DNA of 7,304 nucleotides. Source: JBBQSU01 sp038234815. GTDB taxonomy: Bacteria > Planctomycetota > Phycisphaerae > Tepidisphaerales > Tepidisphaeraceae. The position numbers were made by a program, and so were the translations under genes. Shown here one piece after another: positions 1-5,997 of the stretch. The stretch covers positions 1 through 7,304 of the forward strand of contig JBBQSU010000163.1 of NCBI GenBank assembly GCA_038234815.1, given 5' to 3'. How positions within the stretch are numbered: the first letter of the stretch is position 1; each line of letters starts with the position of its first letter. The notes under the pieces were generated by a model. That model was given only the letters and a program-made list of their open reading frames with translations, was not told where the DNA came from and did not search any database.

Positions 1-248
1 TCGAGCGTTTTCTGGCCTTAGGGTAGAGGGCTATATTTATGACTAATTACGAGTTGATTGACCTGATGGTCTGCCTGGCCACGTGCGTTTACTTCGCGCG
101 ATTATTGCTCGGTGCTGGATTCGGACCCGGACCATCCTCCCGCGACGCCGGAGCTACCAAGGCCTCGTTGGCCTACCGCGCGGGCATGGCGTGGCTGGCT
201 TGCTTTGATCGTTCGGGCCGGCCCAAAGAGCCTAGACCCGCCCGGGAA

Positions 249-292
249 CCCCTCGGGACCTCTTCGGGACCCCCTTTGGACCCCCTTTGGAC
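249..292. repeat. Four-copy tandem 11-bp repeat
   Basis: Four head-to-tail 11-bp units are visible: CCCCTCGGGAC, CTCTTCGGGAC, CCCCTTTGGAC and CCCCTTTGGAC. The last two are identical; the first two differ from them at a few positions, and all four end in GGAC. The 11-bp period is not a multiple of three, so each copy falls in a different reading frame, which argues against selection as protein. The period is close to one helical turn, so repeated motifs would face the same side of the DNA. This could be a protein-binding array or simple slippage; the sequence alone cannot decide. Confidence 0.8.
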
Positions 293-400
293 ACCATTTT
301 GCCCTTCCGCGGACGTGTTCTGGACCCGGTTTCTGCTCGGCCTTCAGGCTCCGATAAGTGCTTATTTTACAATTACTTATGCGATTTTATTGCCGTTCGA

Positions 401-449
401 AAGTGCCGATAAATCGTCCATCGGTCACTTCGTGCCCGGCGGGCCGGGC
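401..449 (+). other. Two adjacent hairpins, possible structured RNA
   Basis: The first hairpin pairs AAGTGCCGAT (401-410) with ATCGGTCACTT (420-430): ten base pairs with one bulged T and a 9-nt loop. Four bases on, GCCCGG (434-439) and CCGGGC (444-449) form a perfect 6-bp all-GC stem with a CGGG tetraloop. An AT-rich patch lies just upstream (361-392). There is no T-run after the second stem, so a classic intrinsic terminator is unlikely. The pair could be part of a leader RNA or a small RNA, or could act as DNA structure. No known riboswitch or RNA family was recognised. Confidence 0.45.
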
Positions 450-654
450 GAGTTACGCGGCGTCGCGGGCAGGATGATCGAGCTTGGCAAGGCCGTGGCG
501 ATTGGCGGGCGAAGGAGTTTGCCCCGGCTCTGGCGATCGACGCGCCAGTACACCGCTCCGCCGCAGCCTTCCTGTCCTCTTCATTCGATCTCAACAACGC
601 TATGGCTGTCGGCATCTTCCCGAGCGGGTGCCCCGCAACTTTCCTTCGCTCTTA

Positions 655-678
655 ATTCGATCCCAGATTCGATCCCAG
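655..678. repeat. Perfect tandem duplication of a 12-bp unit
   Basis: The unit ATTCGATCCCAG occurs twice back to back (655-666 and 667-678). A degenerate relative, ATTCGATCTCAA, begins near 585. Although 12 bp preserves reading frame, the translations here (for example IRSQIRSQ) resemble no protein I know. Most simply a recent slippage duplication, though a paired binding site is possible. Confidence 0.75.
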
Positions 679-806
679 CCGCCCCGCCGCGCCCTGCTCA
701 TCACCCTGCTCCTCGGGCTTACCAAAGGCCTGTTGAATTCGGCGGATTTATTTTCTTCCGCGGGCCGGGAGCTTTATCCTTCACCGCATCGCCGTCGGGA
801 AAATCG

Positions 807-1265
807 ATGCAGGTGATGACAGGCGTTCGAGAGTTTGTGGAATCCACTTCCGGCAGGGTCGTGACGGGCGGGCTGATCGCGCTGGCGGGGCTGGGGATCG
901 TGCGGTCTTGTCGGGCTAATTTTTGTTACAGCCCCGCCATTGCGGCCAGTCGCCAGCGTTCGTTCGTTTGCGCTCAGACCAACAAAGTGTTTCAGGTGGA
1001 ACTGGTCAAAGGGATGAAGCTGCCGGTGCGTTCGCCGTTCAGCGGGCAGGACACGGGCTATGAGGCGGACGAAGTCTGTTCCTGGACGACCGCCGGACAG
1101 GTAAGTGCCGAGCCGACTTACGTGCTTCTCAATTCGACGCTTGGGAAGAAGGGGCCGACATTTTGCCCCGCCTGCGGGCGATTGGTGGTGAGATCCAACC
1201 CGCCGGCAGAGGAAGGAAAAGCCCCGCCACCCACGCAGCAAGAGTATCGGTCGCGCCGGCCGTAA
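807..1265 (+). CDS. Small membrane-anchored four-cysteine (zinc-ribbon-like) protein
   Basis: A protein of about 152 residues of unknown function. Residues 17-34 form one probable membrane helix (VVTGGLIALAGLGIV core), followed by a soluble domain. That domain carries Cys55 (FVCAQT), Cys91 (EVCSWT) and a CPACG motif (Cys120, Cys123), four Cys in all, which could bind zinc or form disulfides. Other motifs are PVRSPFSGQDTGY, PTYVLLN and GPTFCPACGRLVV, the dense conserved-looking core. The C-terminus is Pro/Arg-rich and probably disordered. I recall similar short proteins in Phycisphaerae but know no assigned function. The start is uncertain: ATG 807 has only a weak upstream GGGA, and ATG 816 (MTGVREF) is equally plausible and would give 149 residues. 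The same frame is open back to 39, but that extension does not look coding. The pseudopilin gene begins 69 bp downstream on the same strand, so co-transcription is possible. Confidence 0.72.
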   Translation: MQVMTGVREFVESTSGRVVTGGLIALAGLGIVRSCRANFCYSPAIAASRQRSFVCAQTNKVFQVELVKGMKLPVRSPFSGQDTGYEADEVCSWTTAGQVSAEPTYVLLNSTLGKKGPTFCPACGRLVVRSNPPAEEGKAPPPTQQEYRSRRP

Positions 1266-1277
1266 AGGCGACAATCA

Positions 1278-1309
1278 ACCTTTGTGGCACAACAGGCTGT
1301 TCCAAAGGT
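1278..1309 (+). promoter_or_regulatory. Intergenic hairpin ahead of the pseudopilin gene
   Basis: ACCTTTG (1278-1284) and CAAAGGT (1303-1309) form a perfect 7-bp inverted repeat around an 18-nt loop that holds a smaller AACA/TGTT stem. A pyrimidine stretch, TCTTCTTTT (1314-1322), follows and runs straight into the Shine-Dalgarno of the pseudopilin gene. This could be a weak terminator or attenuator that lowers pseudopilin expression relative to the gene before it, a processing site, or an operator. The stem is AT-rich in part and the T-run is interrupted, so strong termination is not expected. Confidence 0.35.
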
Positions 1310-1322
1310 GAGGTCTTCTTTT

Positions 1323-1328
1323 AGGAGA
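1323..1328 (+). promoter_or_regulatory. Shine-Dalgarno that fixes the pseudopilin start
   Basis: AGGAGA lies 6 nt before the ATG at 1335, an ideal spacing. It selects this ATG over an in-frame GTG at 1284, which sits inside the intergenic hairpin and has no such site. Confidence 0.8.
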
Positions 1329-1334
1329 CTGACT

Positions 1335-2522
1335 ATGCCAGACAAGCACCCTGACGATGGGTTTACGCTGGTGGAACTGCTGGTGGTGGTGGGCATTTTA
1401 TCGATGCTGATCTCGCTGCTGCTGCCTTCGCTGAACAAGGCCCGTCAGGCGGCCAATCGCGTGGCGTGCCTGGCGAACCTGCGCTCGCTGGGGCAGGCAA
1501 TGATGATCTACACGGTGCAGAACAGCGGGTACCTGCCGGGATCGGGCATGACCTCGGGCCGGCACTTGTGGCAGGTGGTTGGCGGCAAGGCCGTGCCCGC
1601 GGATTCGACACCGGCGATCGATGTCAACGGCTTTGCCCCGGGCGTCAATGAGTGCGCCGACTGGGCCGGCCCGCTGGCCCGGGCCATGGGGTATCAATCG
1701 ACGGAGTTGCAAAGCGACACCGATCCGATCGCGCGTTATCGCTGGTACACCGAGCAGGCAATCTTCCGCTGTCCGTCTAATGAAGGCGCGCTGATGACGG
1801 CCGGCACGGGCGGCGGCGGAGGTTACACCGGCTTGGGCGTGCTTGCGGGCATGAGCTATACCGCGGCGGCCTGCTTCCTCACGATTCCTTACAATACTTA
1901 CCCCGGCAACGTGTCGGCGGACGGATTCCTCAACAACATCACCTGGCAGCGCGAAACCAGTGGCGGGTCGATGTATGGGGTGGCGCCGGACGGATACATC
2001 CCGAAGATATCGAAGCTGGGCAAAGGCTCGGGGAAGATATTCCTGGCCGACGGGGCCAAGCGAACGTACTTCACCAAGGGCGGCACGACCGCGATCTGGC
2101 ACGCCCAGCAGTACGTCCTGGGGACGGCGCCGGCGGACACGGTCAATACGTATTCGGTCTTCAACGACGTCGGGGCCTTCTGGGGCGATTCGCAGTCGTA
2201 TCACCGCGAAGCGATCCCAGGCAACTGTGACGCGGGGATCGATTTTCAAGGACTGGACGGCCGCCTGGCCGCCTATCGTCACGGCACTCAGCGACCCTTC
2301 GCGCCGGCCGGGTCGTACCTGATCAACGCGGTGTTTTACGACGGCCACGCCGAAAGTTTAGACGACCTCAGCGCGTCCAACCCGAGCCTGTGGGTGCCGA
2401 AGCGCACCCGCTTCTCCAACACCACCGGCGGAGCAAGCAATCAACTTGGCGGGGTGAAGGTGATCTGGACGGACTATAAGAATAAGTTCTTACCGACCGC
2501 GACGACGCTGGTGGTGGATTAG
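1335..2522 (+). CDS. Type II secretion/type IV pilus-like pseudopilin, planctomycetal type
   Basis: A 395-residue prepilin-like protein. The leader is short (MPDKHPDDG) and prepilin peptidase should cut after Gly9, leaving a mature N-terminal Phe with Glu at position +5 (Glu14) as in type IV pilins. Residues 10-31 are the hydrophobic membrane helix, which continues into the long helix LPSLNKARQAANRVACLANLRSLGQAMMIY. The rest is a large globular head, far bigger than classical GspG (about 140 residues). It contains FRCPSNEG (144-151), KIFLADG (234-240) and, near the end, YRHG...NAVFYDGHAESL (314-342). That last stretch is the H-Xn-DG arrangement also seen in the related planctomycetal DUF1559 proteins. 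Such genes are greatly expanded in planctomycetes; most have no known role and are usually annotated as H-X9-DG or prepilin-type cleavage domain proteins. The spacing here is wider than nine residues. Expected at the inner membrane or in a periplasmic pseudopilus. No secretion machinery is in view. Confidence 0.93.
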   Translation: MPDKHPDDGFTLVELLVVVGILSMLISLLLPSLNKARQAANRVACLANLRSLGQAMMIYTVQNSGYLPGSGMTSGRHLWQVVGGKAVPADSTPAIDVNGFAPGVNECADWAGPLARAMGYQSTELQSDTDPIARYRWYTEQAIFRCPSNEGALMTAGTGGGGGYTGLGVLAGMSYTAAACFLTIPYNTYPGNVSADGFLNNITWQRETSGGSMYGVAPDGYIPKISKLGKGSGKIFLADGAKRTYFTKGGTTAIWHAQQYVLGTAPADTVNTYSVFNDVGAFWGDSQSYHREAIPGNCDAGIDFQGLDGRLAAYRHGTQRPFAPAGSYLINAVFYDGHAESLDDLSASNPSLWVPKRTRFSNTTGGASNQLGGVKVIWTDYKNKFLPTATTLVVD

Positions 2523-2549
2523 GTGGTGGCATCTCAGGCGCCGACGGGG

Positions 2550-2631
2550 CAGCCGATTGACGTTCGTCGGCTGGAGTAAACGGGCTATCAACAGGTTCGC
2601 CAAAAAAGGCGGAAATAGGCCGACTTTGGCG
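2550..2631. terminator. Inverted repeats in the convergent gap, possible terminators
   Basis: The 130 bp between two converging genes hold two inverted repeats. CAGCCGA (2550-2556) pairs with TCGGCTG (2567-2573) around a 10-nt loop. CGCCAAA (2598-2604) pairs with TTTGGCG (2625-2631) around 20 nt, and an alternative smaller stem CGCC/GGCG (2598-2601, 2608-2611) encloses AAAAAA. Neither is followed by a clear T-run on either strand, apart from the six T's inside the loop on the minus strand. They are well placed to stop transcription from both sides but lack the full intrinsic-terminator signature. Confidence 0.35.
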
Positions 2632-2652
2632 ACGACGAATTCGTTCGACGCC

Positions 2653-5600
2653 TTATTCCGCTGCCAGCTTGCGGTAGTATTCCTTGAGCGCATCGGACCA
2701 GGCCGCTGGTAGCTGGCCCTTCATGGCATCGTGGATGTCCTGCTCCACTTTGGCGCTGGTGGTGGGCGTGGTGTCGTGCTGCACATGGATCGTCCCGCCC
2801 ACCAGTGCTTTGGAACTGTCCATGGCATCGAGCATCACGTCGCGGCGGCGCAGCGCGGTTTGATATCGATTGGATTTCAGGTCGCTTTCCACACGGCGCA
2901 TCATGGCGATCGATTCGGTGAGCTTGAAGTTGTCGTATCGCCCGAGCTGGTATTGCAGATTTAGTCGCTCGGCCTGATTGCGGAGTTGCGCCTGCTTTTC
3001 GGCCAGCCGCTGCATTTCCTGCTTCATTTTCGGGGCCAGCGGGCCTTCGAGTCCCTGCCCGCCCTGCCCGCTCATTTTTCCGCCGCCGGTCGCGCCACCC
3101 ACTGGGTCCTTGCTCTCGTCCTTGACCTGTCCTTTTTCGAATGGCGTTGGATCGAGCCGCGTGGGGGTGTTGCGACCCCCTTTGCCGGTCGCGGTGTCTT
3201 CGACAAACTCGCCCTGCGATTTGCCGCTACGGCCTTCACCGGATCGGCCGTTCATGTTGTTGTTATTGGGCAGCACGTTGCCCGTGACGCCCTTGGCCGA
3301 CATATTGGCGATCGGCCCGTCGGCGGCATCCCAGCCGGCGCCCTTGTCCAGAGAATCAGCGATGTTGGCATCCATGTCTTCCACGTCGTCAAACAAATCC
3401 TCTTGCTGCTCCATCAGTTCGCCGATCATGTCCTCCAGTTCGGTGGGCAATTCCGCCATCGGAACATCAGTTTTTCCGGGCATTTCCTCCTGCGTCCATT
3501 TCTGGCGATCGGGCGTGTCCATCAACCATTTCTCAAGGTTACTTTCCAAGGCCTTGGCCAGCTCCACGCCCGCCTCTTCCGCCGGAACCGCGATTTCCAT
3601 GGCCTTGGCCTTGAGCGCGTCCTTGGCCATCGTCACTTCCGAATATACCTCCAGCAGTTCCTTGAGCATGGTCGAATTGGCCATGTCCTGTTCGGCCAGC
3701 TTGGACAGATCGTTCACCTTTGTCTGCATGAACGCATCGAGCTTTTCCTGGGCCATTTGCAGTTCTTCCAGCAGCTTCTTGTCTTTCTCGTCCCAGTTGT
3801 CCACCGGCTTTTTCGCCAGGTTCGCGGACTGGTCCATAATCCGCTGCTCCTCTTTGATGAACTGCTTGAGGGCCTCGTCGAGTTTCTTAAAAGCTTCGGC
3901 TTTTTCGACAAGATCGCCGCCGGGCTTTTGTGACGGCTGGGTGGTCGGCTCGGGCGTGTTATTCAATAACGCCAGCAGGCTTTCCAGCGTGCTGATGACC
4001 CGCCGCTGGCGCGACTGCAGATCGCGATGAAGTTGCACCACTAACTTCGGCTGTTTTTCGCTGGGAATCTGCCCGGCCAATTCAATGGCCTCGGCGGCAG
4101 CGTTGTGGACCAGTACCTGCAACGTCTTCTGGATGACCTTGGAGGCAGCGTCAAACTCAAACGTGTCGGCGGTATTCTGCATCGTGTCGCGCAGTCCGAT
4201 CTGCCCGGCCTGAATCTGGGCCATGGCGGTCATGTCCGCAGCCTTCCACCCCACGGATTTGGATAGCAAATCCTGCTGCTTTTTCAGCATTTCCATCAGC
4301 CGGGCGCGCAGTTTATCGGTCAGTTCCTTTTGTTCGGCGGCCAGTTGGGCCGGATCGCGGAATCGAATTTCATAGACATTGGACGTGACGACCTGCGCGC
4401 CGCCGTCTTTCATCAGGCCGGTTAAGTCCCGGTTATCGGTGGCTTCGATCTGCACGCGGATCGCGTTGCCGTGCTTGCGTTGCTCTTTGGGCACGTTTAG
4501 GACGGCGGCCACCTCGTCGGTCATGGCCACGCTGGAGAAAGCCTTGCTCGTCGCCGCGGTCATGGGTTGATCGGCACCGGAACTGCTCAGCACGCGCATC
4601 GAGGCCAGGCCATAATCATCCTTCAGTGTGGCCTGAATCTTAAGTTCCGCATCGGGGGCGACGTTCGTGTCTTGCGTGGGCCAGCGCATTTCGATAATCG
4701 GTGCGCCATCTTTGATACAGCGGATCGTCAGCGATTGCTCGGGCAGGCGCGCCAGTATCTGTCCCGCGCCGTCGGTCACCAGCAGGCTCACCGGCGTGTC
4801 GGCCAGAACAGTGAATCTTCCGGAAAACGAGCTTTGCCCGGAAGATTCCTTCTTCATTTGCACCGGCGGGGCTTCGCCAGTCTGGAGGATCGCCCCGGAC
4901 ACCGGCACATCGGTTGAAAACGACAGGTCGATCGCGCTGCCCTGCGGAACGCTGACCGGTGTCTTGTCGATCTCATCGGGCTTGAGCGCGATCAAACTGC
5001 CCGCGTGCCGGGTGTAACTTGGCGGAATCACCTGCAACGCCAGCGACTGCAGTTTCACCTGGCGAACCACCGTCACCTGATACCAGGGGCTTTGCGTGCC
5101 CGCCAATTCCACGCGATAGCGCACTGATTGCTCGACATGATCCAGGCGATGGGCAAACCGCCAGGTGCTGAGCGCCGGATCGGCGGAGTCGGCGTCCTGC
5201 TGCGTACCGGACAAACTGATCGGGGCCGAGGCGTTGTCGAAGATCAAGCGGGCGTCGTCGCCGGATTTAGCCTGGCCGAGAATAGTGACCTCAAGCGGCT
5301 GGCCATAGATGAGCGTTGCATCGCCGGGTTTGACTTCGAGAATTTTGCCGTGTCCGACGCGCGGAACAAACGCGCTGGGCGTGACCATTTGCTGCCATCC
5401 GCGGGCCACCGTGCCATGAAAGGCAAGGCCCAAACCAGCACTGGCGAGCAGCGCCAGGGCCGCGCGCCAGATGATGGGGCGCAGGTCGCGGAGCGTTATG
5501 ACGCGCGTCAGGTCCTTGTCGCTGGCCAGCTTCCAATTTTCGTCGAGAATCTGGCCCAGCCAGGGGTTGTCCTGTATGTCGGCCCGGCGGGCGAGCAGAA

Positions 5601-5931
5601 CGCTGTTGGTTAGCCCGTTGTGCAAGCCTTCGACGCGCGCCTCAAGGAGTCGCGCGATTTGCGCCGGCTGCACTCGAAGCGCCAGGGGCTTAACGATCCA
5701 GAAAAAGAACGCGACCGCCATGCCCGCAAGCCAAACGGCCGGCACGAGCAACACCGCAGGCCCCGAGCCTGTCCATGAGGCCAACACGCAGGCCAGGACC
5801 GTCGAAACCGCCAGCGTCGATATAAACAGCACCGCGCCACGCACCAGCCGTTGCACGCGGAACTGCTGCCCGACCACGTCCAGGCGGTCTTCGATCTGCG
5901 GGAAAACGGTATTGGGGGCGAATTCGGTCAT
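2653..5931 (-). CDS. Large DUF4175-like membrane-anchored coiled-coil protein
   Basis: A 1092-residue protein. Three probable membrane helices lie in the first 175 residues (about 32-53, 59-80 and 153-172), with the stretch between helices two and three cytoplasmic. Residues 190-525 look like beta-sandwich domains, presumably outside the cytoplasm, ending in the ATLKDDYGL and EATDNRDLTG motifs (435-503) typical of DUF4175-like proteins. Residues 530-860 are rich in Lys, Glu, Gln and Leu and mostly helical or coiled-coil, broken by a Pro/Thr-rich linker (659-672). Residues 880-965 are a low-complexity Gly/Asn/Ser/Lys linker including NNNN. A last coiled coil (966-1035) precedes the tail LPAAWSDALKEYYRKLA. 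In Bacteroidetes and planctomycetes such proteins often lie near MoxR ATPase and Bat (VWA domain) genes, but none is present here and the function is unknown. The start is supported by GGAGAAGG upstream. It is transcribed divergently from the oxidoreductase gene. Confidence 0.88.
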   Translation of the reverse strand: MTEFAPNTVFPQIEDRLDVVGQQFRVQRLVRGAVLFISTLAVSTVLACVLASWTGSGPAVLLVPAVWLAGMAVAFFFWIVKPLALRVQPAQIARLLEARVEGLHNGLTNSVLLARRADIQDNPWLGQILDENWKLASDKDLTRVITLRDLRPIIWRAALALLASAGLGLAFHGTVARGWQQMVTPSAFVPRVGHGKILEVKPGDATLIYGQPLEVTILGQAKSGDDARLIFDNASAPISLSGTQQDADSADPALSTWRFAHRLDHVEQSVRYRVELAGTQSPWYQVTVVRQVKLQSLALQVIPPSYTRHAGSLIALKPDEIDKTPVSVPQGSAIDLSFSTDVPVSGAILQTGEAPPVQMKKESSGQSSFSGRFTVLADTPVSLLVTDGAGQILARLPEQSLTIRCIKDGAPIIEMRWPTQDTNVAPDAELKIQATLKDDYGLASMRVLSSSGADQPMTAATSKAFSSVAMTDEVAAVLNVPKEQRKHGNAIRVQIEATDNRDLTGLMKDGGAQVVTSNVYEIRFRDPAQLAAEQKELTDKLRARLMEMLKKQQDLLSKSVGWKAADMTAMAQIQAGQIGLRDTMQNTADTFEFDAASKVIQKTLQVLVHNAAAEAIELAGQIPSEKQPKLVVQLHRDLQSRQRRVISTLESLLALLNNTPEPTTQPSQKPGGDLVEKAEAFKKLDEALKQFIKEEQRIMDQSANLAKKPVDNWDEKDKKLLEELQMAQEKLDAFMQTKVNDLSKLAEQDMANSTMLKELLEVYSEVTMAKDALKAKAMEIAVPAEEAGVELAKALESNLEKWLMDTPDRQKWTQEEMPGKTDVPMAELPTELEDMIGELMEQQEDLFDDVEDMDANIADSLDKGAGWDAADGPIANMSAKGVTGNVLPNNNNMNGRSGEGRSGKSQGEFVEDTATGKGGRNTPTRLDPTPFEKGQVKDESKDPVGGATGGGKMSGQGGQGLEGPLAPKMKQEMQRLAEKQAQLRNQAERLNLQYQLGRYDNFKLTESIAMMRRVESDLKSNRYQTALRRRDVMLDAMDSSKALVGGTIHVQHDTTPTTSAKVEQDIHDAMKGQLPAAWSDALKEYYRKLAAE

Positions 5932-5935
5932 GGCA

Positions 5936-5943
5936 CCTTCTCC
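5936..5943 (-). promoter_or_regulatory. Shine-Dalgarno of the DUF4175-like gene
   Basis: Read on the minus strand, GGAGAAGG ends 4 nt before the ATG at 5931; its GGAG core is 8 nt away. This supports the chosen start. Confidence 0.75.
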
Positions 5944-5985
5944 ACTATATCGAACTTCTCTGGAAACGTTGCCTTAATTTGGCCC

Positions 5986-5991
5986 TATGAT
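5986..5991 (+). promoter_or_regulatory. -10 box for a probably leaderless mRNA
   Basis: TATGAT matches the TATAAT consensus at five of six bases and ends 6 nt before the ATG at 5998. Transcription normally starts about 7 nt past the -10, which would be the A of this ATG. No Shine-Dalgarno is visible upstream, in agreement with a leaderless message. No good -35 is seen. Confidence 0.45.
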
Positions 5992-5997
5992 ACCGGC

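Larger units (their letters stand above)
1..806. other. Long region without a convincing gene; repeats and hairpins
   Basis: An open frame runs on the plus strand from an ATG at position 39 into the gene that follows, but its first 256 codons do not look like protein. They are rich in Pro, Arg and Ser, cross two tandem repeats whose unit is best explained as DNA, and show no domain I recognise. Frames on both strands here give equally Arg/Ser-rich translations, as expected from chance open frames in GC-rich DNA. What can be seen: an 11-bp tandem repeat (249-292), an AT-rich patch (about 361-392), two adjacent hairpins (401-449), another perfect 6-bp stem with a 7-nt loop (530-548) and a 12-bp tandem repeat (655-678). 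I find no tRNA, RNase P, SRP or tmRNA signature. It may be a long 5' region or contain an unrecognised RNA. Confidence 0.6.
5932..5997. promoter_or_regulatory. Divergent promoter region
   Basis: Sixty-six bp separate two divergent start codons, so both promoters must lie here or within the opposite gene. On the minus strand TATAGT (5949 to 5944) resembles a -10 box but sits so close to the Shine-Dalgarno that a transcript from it would have a leader of only a few nucleotides. On the plus strand TATGAT (5986-5991) is a good -10. No convincing -35 element at standard spacing is seen for either. Because the elements are so close, expression of the two genes could be linked. Confidence 0.45.

Noticed and set aside
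391..410. GTTCGAA resembling a tRNA T-loop
   Set aside because: The flanking bases do not form a T-stem and no acceptor or anticodon arm can be placed around it.
373..615. Minus-strand 80-codon open frame in the gene-free region
   Set aside because: Extremely Arg/Ala-rich translation, no motif and no neighbour it would fit; typical of chance frames in GC-rich DNA.
774..1274. Minus-strand 166-codon open frame opposite the four-Cys gene
   Set aside because: Arg/His/Pro-rich without motifs; the plus-strand frame has ordered Cys motifs and a membrane helix.
1284..1334. GTG at 1284 as the start of the pseudopilin
   Set aside because: It would add 17 residues before the prepilin leader, lies inside an inverted repeat and has no ribosome site, whereas ATG 1335 has AGGAGA at ideal spacing.
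1398..2348. Minus-strand 316-codon open frame opposite the pseudopilin gene
   Set aside because: Arg-rich with no recognisable motif; the plus-strand pseudopilin is certain, so this is its shadow.
2978..4030. Plus-strand open frames of 350 and 315 codons opposite the DUF4175-like gene
   Set aside because: The translations are Ser/Cys- or His/Leu-rich, as expected from the reverse complement of Lys/Glu/Gln-rich coiled-coil codons; the minus-strand protein has clear domain structure and a Shine-Dalgarno.
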